DNA of 64,000 nt. Source: Prochlorococcus sp. AG-363-N20. Its GTDB lineage: Bacteria; Cyanobacteriota; Cyanobacteriia; PCC-6307; Cyanobiaceae. The stretch's first letter is position 1; each line of letters starts with the position of its first letter. The notes under the pieces were generated by a model. That model was not told the origin of the DNA. It did no database searches and saw only the letters and a program-made list of their open reading frames with translations. The translations under genes and the position numbers were made by a program. The DNA lies in the NCBI GenBank assembly GCA_003280105.1, contig QCFX01000001.1, forward strand, positions 62,001-126,000, written 5' to 3'. Positions 25,422 to 32,373 of this stretch are shown one piece after another.

Positions 25422-25588
25422 GCCCCTAAGATCGAGGGTTTATTCAAACTTTATTCAAACCGTCCATTTCCGCCCAAACCCCTTGATATGACTGAAATTA
25501 ACTACTGGCTAATGAACAGTTATAAACCAATGATACCAATGGATCTCGGCGATCTCGGTAAATCTATTCTAGCAAAATTCTAGCAAGC
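25422..25588 (+). repeat. EVE-leader repeat, copy I
   Basis: A full copy: CCCCTAAGATCGAGGGTTTA, TTCAAACTTTATTCAAAC, CCAAACCCCTTGATATGACTG, AACTACTGGCTAATGAACAG, then a diverged middle and the pair ATTCTAGCAAAATTCTAGCAAGC. The ATG opens a 31-codon frame (25488-25583) that is nearly the same in copy L. Confidence 0.9.
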
Positions 25589-25752
25589 AAATAGGCGAGA
25601 AATATTCAATTTCATCTATCACAAGTTAGATGTCGCTAAAGATGTTCGGTACTACTTAGTTTTCAAGTCACCTCAAGAAGTATTAGGAGCATTGACGTAG
25701 TAATAGTGCTTGTAATGGGCTCTCCATTGGGTTTGTCTTTGGGAGAAATGGC

Positions 25753-26814
25753 TTAATACCTAATTAAATCTCCTTGATACCTGAGGTGATTATCTTCAAA
25801 GTTCTTTTGGAGATTTTCTAGGCGAACTACAAGCTTGTTATATCTTCGTGCTGAAGCAGAATCATCAAGATCAACCAAATCAAGTCTGCAAGTATCTAGA
25901 TATTCCAAAAAGTCTTTTGGTTCACATTTCCCTGCTCCTTTCCAGGAATGGAAATCTGAATGGACATTACCTTCAACTACCAAGATATTTTCATGTAAAT
26001 CAGCCAAGTCTGGCCGAGTATTCCTATCAAACAAATGGTGTCCGTCTAATTTCAGCCTGTTTCCTTGAGTCCTTTTTCTCCCTGTTACCTCACAAGTTTC
26101 TCCTGTTGCTCGTTTTGCAGCTGAAATTGCTTTATCAATATTCTTAGGAGCAGCTTTTAGTCTTTTTATTTCTCTTTTAAAGCAATCTTCCACAACCAAT
26201 CCCACTGCATCCATCCAAGCCGTACGAGCCTTTTTTTTCTTCACAGAGGATTTCTCTCTCATGTTGATTGCCATCCTGGCTATTCCTTTTTGACTCCATA
26301 ACCTTTCTTCTTCTAAAAGCACAAAATGCTTATCTATTTCAAGAGCTTCTGGTCCTTCTGCTGATCCTTCTTTTCGAAGACGGTCCAGAGTGTTTTTGTA
26401 TCCCGTACCATTAGTTTGAAGGATGTAAATAGTGCTTTTCTTAGGAACAAAGGCCAATTCATTTTTAATAATAAAATCCTCAGCAGATTCAACAAATTCT
26501 TGAGTAATTCGACGAGAAACAAGAGTTTTCTTTCTCTTTATCCTTCTTCGAGTTAGAAGCTCTTTAATAAAGTCTAGGAAACCATTTTTATCTTTTTCTA
26601 TATAAGCAGCAATAACTTCAACACCAGCCTCTGTAAATCTCCTAGCACGTCTACTGCGTCTACCATTCCTAGTGACAAATTCAAAATGTTTACCTTCTTT
26701 AAGCTTCCACCTGCCCGTTAGACCTGAATCGAAAGTCCTTACGATCTTATAGAGACTTGGTCTACTAATACCAAGAATAGTTGCAGTTTCTTTGTCAGTA
26801 AGTAGATCCTTCAT
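25753..26814 (-). CDS. HNH-type nuclease with N-terminal helix-turn-helix
   Basis: The 353 aa product has an N-terminal MerR/excisionase-like winged helix (LLTDKETATILGISRPSLYKIV, residues 4-25) with a basic patch (RNGRRSRRARRF), a middle helical, Lys-rich region, and a C-terminal HNH-like zinc/metal finger: C241 (CEVTG), H259/H260 (DGHHLF), N276 (HENILVV), H285 and H289 (HSDFHSW). That layout suggests a DNA-binding HNH endonuclease. It follows the J-domain gene on the same strand with an 18-bp gap and lies between repeats I and J. It could be a mobile or defence nuclease; the target is unknown. Confidence 0.75.
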   Translation of the reverse strand: MKDLLTDKETATILGISRPSLYKIVRTFDSGLTGRWKLKEGKHFEFVTRNGRRSRRARRFTEAGVEVIAAYIEKDKNGFLDFIKELLTRRRIKRKKTLVSRRITQEFVESAEDFIIKNELAFVPKKSTIYILQTNGTGYKNTLDRLRKEGSAEGPEALEIDKHFVLLEEERLWSQKGIARMAINMREKSSVKKKKARTAWMDAVGLVVEDCFKREIKRLKAAPKNIDKAISAAKRATGETCEVTGRKRTQGNRLKLDGHHLFDRNTRPDLADLHENILVVEGNVHSDFHSWKGAGKCEPKDFLEYLDTCRLDLVDLDDSASARRYNKLVVRLENLQKNFEDNHLRYQGDLIRY

Positions 26815-26832
26815 TAGATAATTAAAAGGTCG

Positions 26833-27372
26833 TTAATCCATGAGGGCTATCAAGGAATCCTTCATGATATGTAAACGCTGAAAAACTCTTGGGTCACCGC
26901 CAGTATCTGGATGATGGAGCTTTGCTAAAGCCTTGAAGGCTTTTTTGACATCTTCTTTAGAAGCCGTATTGCTATCCAAACCAAAAATATGCCATGGCCG
27001 ATTGTTTTCTAAAACATCAATTCCGTTAATACATGTTGGCCCAATCCTCCCTGTCTCTTCAGGAGGAACACCGATCCATCTTCTATAGAGCTTCATCCAA
27101 TCTTCTCGGCTTCTTAACGCAAAAGTCTCTCCAGTCATTGACATCATGAATGTCTTGTCTTTTCTCAACTCCAGGGCATTCCTACATCCAAATTTCAGCA
27201 AAACTGCTGACTTGGCTTGCGCTGCAGTCATTGGCGGTTCTGAAAATGGAGCACCGTTAACTTTTTGAGCAAAATCAAAGAGGACTTCATCCGTCCACAA
27301 ATCATCTCTCCTGAGCTGAGTAATCAACTCCATTACTTGAGGTTTAGAAAGTCGCTTGCGCCTTGGTGCCAT
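26833..27372 (-). CDS. J-domain (DnaJ-like) protein
   Basis: I start at ATG (MAPRRKRLSK), two codons inside the track's TTG start. The 179 aa product has a basic N-terminal domain (~1-115, helical, unassigned) and a C-terminal J domain with the invariant HPD at 154-156 (AKLHHPDTGGDP) that stimulates an Hsp70 ATPase. There is no G/F or zinc-finger region, so this is a class III type. It is upstream of the HNH gene, almost certainly one operon; the pair may recruit Hsp70 to a DNA-handling complex. Confidence 0.8.
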   Translation of the reverse strand: MAPRRKRLSKPQVMELITQLRRDDLWTDEVLFDFAQKVNGAPFSEPPMTAAQAKSAVLLKFGCRNALELRKDKTFMMSMTGETFALRSREDWMKLYRRWIGVPPEETGRIGPTCINGIDVLENNRPWHIFGLDSNTASKEDVKKAFKALAKLHHPDTGGDPRVFQRLHIMKDSLIALMD

Positions 27373-27535
27373 AACCAATTATTAGCAGATCAGCTTTTTT
27401 ATACATTTTATTTTGCCGGGCTCTGAAAAGGCTTTCAGAACAAGGGAGGATAGAACTTGCCACATGATTCTCCCAAAGCACTGCAAAAGCTAAAAGCTCA
27501 AACCAGATAATTGAGTCAAAATGAAAAAAGGGGAA

Positions 27536-27710
27536 TCTTGTACAAATTCCAGCAAAATTCGAGCAAGCCTCTAACCCTCAACTAGCCCTCTAACCTCTTT
27601 TATCGCAATGGCTGAAAAAGATATCTCGTATTGGCTAATGAAAAGTTCCTTTTGAGTGATAGCAAGCGATCTCAGCGAACCAGGAATTTCTATTCAAACT
27701 TTATTCAAAC
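27536..27710 (+). repeat. EVE-leader repeat, copy J (closest to the live EVE gene)
   Basis: About 110 bases match the leader and first 12 codons of the EVE gene at 34561: AAATTCCAGCAAAATTCGAG, CAAGCCTCTAACCCTCAA, TTTTATCGCAATGGCTGAAA, AAGATATCTCGTATTGGC. After AAAAGTTCC it switches to the GTGATAGCAAGCGATCTCAG type 3' half and ends TATTCAAACTTTATTCAAAC. It encodes a stop soon after MAEKDISYWLMKSSF. Confidence 0.93.
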
Positions 27711-27818
27711 TAGAGAAATGGCAGAAATGAAAGAAGAAAAAATCAGGGATACATAATGAAAATGGTTATCGTTCTCATGTTCTGATATTTTCGTAGGGAG
27801 ATTGTCATTGTTCAAAAA

Positions 27819-28604
27819 ATGAGCCAGACATGGCTGATCTCGGGTTCGCCAGGCTGCGGCAAAACCAGCTGGATACTCAAAACAATGCGAAGCCATCAAG
27901 GCAAATGCGGATATTTGCGACTAGATGGCTATCCCTCTAACGAGCTAGAGCAGGTATCTGACTCAGGAATCGATAAGGCATTTCTCAAGGATCAATTCCC
28001 TGAACTAATAGATCTATCGGGTTCCCATCATGCCTCCAGATCGCAACAAGGCGACCTGCTCACATTGATAGAGCTTCCCCAGTTCCAGGCTCCTCAGCAT
28101 GCAGGCATAACGGGTATGGATCCTCGCGTCAAAAATCAGCTTGAAGCCTTGCAACTTCATCCTGACAGGTATCTCCACTTTGGTCGGGATCCTGAATTAC
28201 CAAACAAAGACACATTGGAATTCAAAAAACTTGAATATTTCAGCCTCAGTCTTAAAGCCAGCGTCTGGGATCCACCCAGTCTGAATACCTTGTGGTTCGA
28301 GCTAGTGAACGGAGCATATGGCGACGTCTATCGAGCTAAGGCCTTGATGAACTTGCCAGATGGTCGCTCTATGTTCTTCAACTGGATCGTGAGTCAAGAA
28401 AGCTCACAGTTCCTTCCACTTGAAGAAATTTCAGCTCCAAATGGCAGGCCTGCCAGCTTATCTGAGCTTGTCGTGCAAGGAAAACATCTTGATGGCTTAC
28501 GTATTCAATCAACGATCGACCTCTGCCTACTAAACGATGCCGTACTTGAGATGCATCAAATGCCTCTTAGGGATCGACAAAAAGAAGCTATTCCCTCAAC
28601 TTAA
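27819..28604 (+). CDS. CobW/G3E-family P-loop GTPase
   Basis: The 261 aa product has a Walker A motif at residues 9-17 (GSPGCGKTS) and a C-terminal CobW-like segment (GAYGDVYRAKALMNLPDGRSMFFNW). Compared with canonical CobW/COG0523 metallochaperones it is short and lacks a clear CxCC motif. G3E GTPases deliver metals to enzymes. It precedes two metallophosphoesterase-like genes, 5 bp and then a 4-nt overlap apart, so a metal-delivery role for those proteins is a reasonable inference. Composition is visibly more G+C-rich than neighbours, suggesting transfer. Confidence 0.8.
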   Translation: MSQTWLISGSPGCGKTSWILKTMRSHQGKCGYLRLDGYPSNELEQVSDSGIDKAFLKDQFPELIDLSGSHHASRSQQGDLLTLIELPQFQAPQHAGITGMDPRVKNQLEALQLHPDRYLHFGRDPELPNKDTLEFKKLEYFSLSLKASVWDPPSLNTLWFELVNGAYGDVYRAKALMNLPDGRSMFFNWIVSQESSQFLPLEEISAPNGRPASLSELVVQGKHLDGLRIQSTIDLCLLNDAVLEMHQMPLRDRQKEAIPST

Positions 28605-28609
28605 TCGCC

Positions 28610-29425
28610 ATGAATCACGCAATTATCTCCTGTCTACACGCCAATCTCCCTGCAGCGGAAGCTGTCTTGAATGACATTGATAGGCAAGGGATTGACACCA
28701 TTACCTGTCTTGGTGATCTAGTGGGCTATGGCCCCCAGCCCAACGAAGTAGTTGAGCTGATACGAAAGCGTGGTATAGCGACCTGCCAGGGCTGCTGGGA
28801 TGAAGATATCATCGATGGTCTTAATGCCTGCGAGTGCAGCTACCCTTCTCAGCTAGCAGAAAGACGTGGGCACCTGGCCCACCAATGGACAGATGATCAG
28901 CTAACGGACGAAAACAAAAGTTTTTTGGCCAGCCTCCCAACATCATTACGTCGTGATCGACTCCTCTTCGTGCATGGCAGTCCCAACAGTCAGCATGAGT
29001 ATCTTCTGCCGGACATGGATGCATTTGCAGCTCTCGAGCGAGTAGAAACAGCAGGGGCCGATATTCTCTTTTGCGGGCATACTCACCAGCCTTATGTACG
29101 TGAATTGAGAGATGGATCTATTCGTGTACGTTTACAAAATGCCGACCATGGCAACGATCAGGGTGAAGAACTAACCCTGCCGATGCGCAAAATCGTCAAT
29201 GCTGGATCAGTGGGCGAGCCACGTCATGGAAGTACCAATGCCACCTATGTAATTCACAACGATGCAACTGATGAAGTTGAGATAAAAGAGGTGGCCTATG
29301 ACGTTGGTCGAACGTGTCAAGCGATTGTCGAGGCGGGGCTACCGAAAGTCTTCGCATGGCGATTGAGTCATGGTTTTGAATTCGCCGAACAGGCTGAAGA
29401 TGCAAGTCATGTGTGTGAACGATGA
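28610..29425 (+). CDS. Metallophosphoesterase with substituted metal ligands
   Basis: The 271 aa calcineurin-like phosphoesterase shows the family blocks in order: ISCLHANL (residues 6-13), LGDLVGYGPQP (34-44), QGCWDED (60-66), HGSPNSQ, GHTHQPYV and NAGSVGEPRHG. In the first block the usual Asp (D-x-H) is Cys8, and in the third the usual Asn of GN-x-D is Cys62. The other ligands remain. This suggests altered metal choice or activity. It is the middle gene of the CobW operon. Confidence 0.85.
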   Translation: MNHAIISCLHANLPAAEAVLNDIDRQGIDTITCLGDLVGYGPQPNEVVELIRKRGIATCQGCWDEDIIDGLNACECSYPSQLAERRGHLAHQWTDDQLTDENKSFLASLPTSLRRDRLLFVHGSPNSQHEYLLPDMDAFAALERVETAGADILFCGHTHQPYVRELRDGSIRVRLQNADHGNDQGEELTLPMRKIVNAGSVGEPRHGSTNATYVIHNDATDEVEIKEVAYDVGRTCQAIVEAGLPKVFAWRLSHGFEFAEQAEDASHVCER

Positions 29426-30135
29426 TTGAAAGATGGGCACTAGTAAGTGGTCTACGCGGAGATCTCGAGACCTATGACCTCATTCAACGGGATCTAAAGA
29501 AGACTCGTGGAGTTACAGCCTTATTTGTCCTTGGAGACCTCGTCGGGCCCGAACGCAACTGTGACGCACTCTTAGATCGACTAAAAAATCCCCATCGCGG
29601 CGATTTAAAACCAGATTGCATCTATGGCTGGTGGGAAGAGCAACTACTTGCAGAGCGTGGGTTTCGTGGTGAACGCAAAGCTGATGCTCTGCGGCTCAGC
29701 CAAGGTGAAGACGCAGTCAGCGCACTGCTAAATACGGTTAATCCTTCTCACCTGAAATGGCTGGCATCACTGCAATTTGGCTTCATTGAACTTGACTGTG
29801 CACTCATCCATGGGAGCTCTTCAGACGTGGGTGACAACCTCACATCTGAAACGTCTCCACTGATCCTCCTTGATCGACTCACCCGTCTCAATGTGAACAG
29901 ACTGTTCACAGCGCGCAGTACTAAACAATTTCATCTTGAACTGACTGGAGGAGGGATCAACTCACAAGTAAAGGATCTGAACGGCAAACGTGAACAACAA
30001 CAGGAAGTTCCCAAGCGAAGCGTGATTGGAATTGGCGCTGGTTTGAATTACACCCTTTATGACATTGGTAGCGATAAAACGCACTTCCTTACCGCCGGCA
30101 GCAAAACAAATCCCAAAGGGAAGGGTTTCGCATAA
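29422..30135 (+). CDS. Degenerate metallophosphoesterase paralogue
   Basis: The 237 aa product keeps the phosphoesterase skeleton but with most ligands changed: LVSGLRGDLETY replaces D-x-H, LGDLVGPERN keeps the GD block, YGWWEEQ replaces GN-x-D, and IHGSSSD keeps one His; the GHTH block reads FTARSTKQF. It overlaps the preceding gene by 4 nt (ATGA). It is probably a non-catalytic partner of that enzyme, a pseudoenzyme derived by duplication. The C-terminal tail is glycine/lysine-rich. Confidence 0.7.
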   Translation: MIERWALVSGLRGDLETYDLIQRDLKKTRGVTALFVLGDLVGPERNCDALLDRLKNPHRGDLKPDCIYGWWEEQLLAERGFRGERKADALRLSQGEDAVSALLNTVNPSHLKWLASLQFGFIELDCALIHGSSSDVGDNLTSETSPLILLDRLTRLNVNRLFTARSTKQFHLELTGGGINSQVKDLNGKREQQQEVPKRSVIGIGAGLNYTLYDIGSDKTHFLTAGSKTNPKGKGFA

Positions 30136-30247
30136 ACCTCGTCATTATTTTGAGAGAGAGATTGCTAGCAACAAATATTGCTCAATGCCATCAAAAGCTC
30201 TATGAATAAAAGAAGCAATACAGAAATTCCTTCATTTAAAAGTCAGA

Positions 30248-30405
30248 AACCCCTGAGATCGAGAGTTTATTCAAACCGCCTTTTTTCGCCCAAACCCCTT
30301 GATATGACTGAAATTAACTACTGGCTAATGAAAAGTTAAAACCCTTTGATACCAAGGGATTTGGAGGAATGCACTTAACCCATACTAGCAAAATACTAGC
30401 AAGCT
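30248..30405 (+). repeat. EVE-leader repeat, copy K
   Basis: CCCCTGAGATCGAGAGTTTA, a single TTCAAACCGCC, GCCCAAACCCCTTGATATGA, CTGAAATTAACTACTGGC, TAATGAAAAGTTAAAACCC, GATACCAAGGGATTTGGAGG and the pair ATACTAGCAAAATACTAGCAAGC. It ends about 30 bases from the small-gene cluster on the minus strand. Confidence 0.9.
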
Positions 30406-30435
30406 ATTTCTTCCGAGAGATTTAAAAAAGAAACC

Positions 30436-30648
30436 TCAATCGTCATAAACCTTGCAATGAGAATTGGTTGGATGCTCTTCGCATTCTTCATCCCAAAAAT
30501 CTAAATTTGGCTCTTGGTTATTTACCTCTAATTCGAGGCCACATTCCTTAATAGGCACATCAACATCATCGATCGTACAAACGATGTTATCTAGTGATTT
30601 GTTCTTCAATGCATCCCCAAGGATGTCGAATTTTCTTGTTAGTTTCAT
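30436..30648 (-). CDS. Small acidic protein with a strong ribosome-binding site
   Basis: The start is the ATG behind AAAGGAGG with 6-nt spacing; the track start six codons earlier (30666) is wrong. The 70 aa product is acidic (MKLTRKFDILGDALKN... DFWDEECEEHPTNSHCKVYDD) with four cysteines in all, three of them near the C-terminus or middle. Its ATG overlaps the stop of the upstream gene by 4 nt. Perfect Shine-Dalgarno sites are uncommon in Prochlorococcus. No family is recognised. Confidence 0.7.
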   Translation of the reverse strand: MKLTRKFDILGDALKNKSLDNIVCTIDDVDVPIKECGLELEVNNQEPNLDFWDEECEEHPTNSHCKVYDD

Positions 30649-30785
30649 TGAAAACCTCCTTTGCATGCAACTGCAAATTCATGCCAGAACTCCCGGGCAC
30701 CTAGAAAGGCCAAGCATCCAAGAGAAATAACAACAGCTATTGGGAGAATAGATTCAATTAAGTTGAGTCCTTCTTGATAGTTCAT
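30645..30785 (-). CDS. 46-aa one-helix membrane protein with a strong ribosome-binding site
   Basis: The ATG follows CAGGAGGTCTGTA, so I start at 30785 instead of the track's 30875. The product MNYQEGLNLIESILPIAVV... has one hydrophobic helix (SILPIAVVISLGCLAFLGA) and a tail with one Cys (FAVACKGGFQ). It is coupled by ATGA overlap to the acidic protein downstream. The basic-free membrane helix plus an acidic partner resembles small two-component peptides, but no function can be claimed. Confidence 0.7.
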   Translation of the reverse strand: MNYQEGLNLIESILPIAVVISLGCLAFLGAREFWHEFAVACKGGFQ

Positions 30786-30957
30786 TACAGACCTCCTGAG
30801 GAAGTTTTGCGAGGGGCTTGCGACCAAAGCCCCCCTAAAGCCAGTCAAAGCATTAACCTTGTATTTATTGCCCATCTAGGCTCTACTTAATTTTTAATTG
30901 TTAATAGCAACAATGTCTATGGTGCTATTACTAAAGTACTTACCCTCAATAATCTAT

Positions 30958-31350
30958 TCATGGAAGCCAAGAACTTGCAGGCAGTGGCATAGAAGATATA
31001 TCTTCTTGATCTTTAATAGAGGAATCCTTTAAATCACAAGCTAAATCACATTCGGTCAATTCTGGGTTAGCGAGGCGATCGAGAATTCTTGTCATGTCTA
31101 CTGCGGAAAGTTCACCATCACTGCTCCACTTCAATGTGGTTTTTCTTTGAGAAGAAACCTTATCAGAAACTTCCGTAATCAAACTATTCTTACCTTCCAA
31201 ATCATCCAAGTATGCCTTGGCAGAATGCAAGTCTCTTGAGTACACACAATGGCCTCTTGAGCATGATCGAAAGATCCGACCAGTATCACCTCTAAAACAA
31301 GTAATTGAACCGCCTTTAGGGCTAACAAGCAAAGGGTTTCTAGTAATCAT
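30958..31350 (-). CDS. Cys-containing hypothetical protein with a strong ribosome-binding site
   Basis: I start at the ATG overlapping the upstream TGA (TGATG), behind AAAGGAGGAAGAGTG; the track uses the GTG one codon earlier. The 130 aa product has a Cys/Arg-rich N-terminus (SITCFRGDTGRIFRSCSRGHC) and a helical, acidic remainder with ELTECDLACDLKDSS. It is translationally coupled to the CX3C protein gene. No family is recognised. Confidence 0.65.
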   Translation of the reverse strand: MITRNPLLVSPKGGSITCFRGDTGRIFRSCSRGHCVYSRDLHSAKAYLDDLEGKNSLITEVSDKVSSQRKTTLKWSSDGELSAVDMTRILDRLANPELTECDLACDLKDSSIKDQEDISSMPLPASSWLP

Positions 31351-31532
31351 CACTCTTCCTCCTTTGGTAAGCGATTCTTAGCAGCGCGATGATGCTGAAT
31401 TTCAATACATTGAGTTATACAATGTATACTATTATCATTTAAAGAACAGGCAGTAATACATGCAAAATACTCATCGATAGCGTCATGATCGTTGTCGATT
31501 GCATCCATTCGATTAGTCAACTTACTAGTCAT
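31350..31532 (-). CDS. Twin CX3C small protein
   Basis: The start is the ATG behind AAGGAGGTG (track start 31553 is seven codons too early). The 60 aa product has C25-x3-C29 and C38-x3-C42 separated by eight residues (CITACSLNDNSIHCITQC) in a helical context, like a helix-loop-helix hairpin closed by two disulfides (CHCH/small-Tim-like arrangement). No such family is known to me in cyanobacteria. It heads a two-gene coupled transcript. Confidence 0.7.
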   Translation of the reverse strand: MTSKLTNRMDAIDNDHDAIDEYFACITACSLNDNSIHCITQCIEIQHHRAAKNRLPKEEE

Positions 31533-31680
31533 AACTAGCACCTCCTTAATCACGCAGAGAAACTAGCATTGAATCGACAATTGCGACCTCTCTCCTACAA
31601 AATATAAAGTACCTATTTAGCATTTAATGGCTAAGAATAAGGACTTAACTAGTACATCTTATTTGCAATTAAATAACAAA

Positions 31681-31722
31681 ACTGACCCTTCTTTGATCCT
31701 CACGGAAGAAAGAAAGGTCAGT
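31681..31722. other. Long hairpin in an intergenic gap
   Basis: ACTGACC..TTCTTT pairs with AAGAAA..GGTCAGT across a ~12-nt loop. Read on the minus strand it is followed by TTTTGTTATTT, a weak terminator-like tail. It lies about 150 bases upstream of the CX3C gene and could be a terminator or an RNA element. Confidence 0.5.
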
Positions 31723-31878
31723 CTTAATTTGCGTTATTTAGGGAAGCTTTTTGCTATTAATCGCCTGGGGCCAAGTTTCTAGGTGTAAGGCTGATAAGAC
31801 TCCATTTAGGGCACCTAAACGGTGCAGAGGAGTGTCACCAATGTTTTAAAGAACATCTATGACCAGCCCACTTATAAA

Positions 31879-31974
31879 ATGAGACTGTTGGAGCAGGGAC
31901 CGCAAGTCAATTCGCTTCTGTTTGATACTCAGGTGGAGTGTCGATCATTAATCCCTCCGTGCGACTTAGAATGA
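31879..31974 (+). CDS. Possible 31-aa peptide ORF
   Basis: ATG to TGA encodes MRLLEQGPQVNSLLFDTQVE..., ending PPCDLE. It is more G+C-rich than its surroundings and protein-like, but very short and without a clear ribosome-binding site. Absent from the ORF track. Confidence 0.25.
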   Translation: MRLLEQGPQVNSLLFDTQVECRSLIPPCDLE

Positions 31975-32011
31975 TTTTGTAGCAACCGATACATTATTGC
32001 AATCCGTTTTA

Positions 32012-32107
32012 ATGCTTATTCCTCGCCCAATCACTGCTAAGCAAAAACAAATAAAGGCTGGTCTTGGTGCATACGCCAGAATGAGAACAGGCTGGATGAT
32101 TCTCTAG
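32012..32107 (+). CDS. Possible 31-aa basic peptide ORF
   Basis: ATG to TAG encodes MLIPRPITAKQKQIKAGLGA..., ending RMRTGWMIL. It is basic with an amphipathic helix, 37 bases after the previous short ORF. It ends 24 bases before repeat copy L. Support is weak beyond composition. Confidence 0.25.
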   Translation: MLIPRPITAKQKQIKAGLGAYARMRTGWMIL

Positions 32108-32130
32108 TCCCTAAAAGCGGCAGTAGTTCC

Positions 32131-32275
32131 ACACCAGCAAAATACTAGCAAGCATTTTCGCCCAAACCCCTTGATATGGCTGAAATTAACTACTGGCTAA
32201 TGAACAGTTATAAGCCAATGATACCAATGGATCTGAGCGATCCTCGTGAATCTATTCTAGCAAAATTCTAGCAAT
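32131..32275 (+). repeat. EVE-leader repeat, copy L
   Basis: CACACCAGCAAAATACTAGC, AAGCATTTTCGCCCAAACCC, CTTGATATGGCTGAAATTAA, CTACTGGCTAATGAACAG, then ATTCTAGCAAAATTCTAGCAA. Both sides carry the paired AGCAAAAT motif. Its 31-codon frame (32176-32271) closely matches the one in copy I. Confidence 0.9.
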
Positions 32276-32373
32276 AACTTCTTCTATATCGATTGGCATC
32301 AAAAGCTTCGGAGAACAAGTAAAAAGTAAAGCCCTAATATTGAATCATTGAAAAGGACCCATCAAAACTTTAA

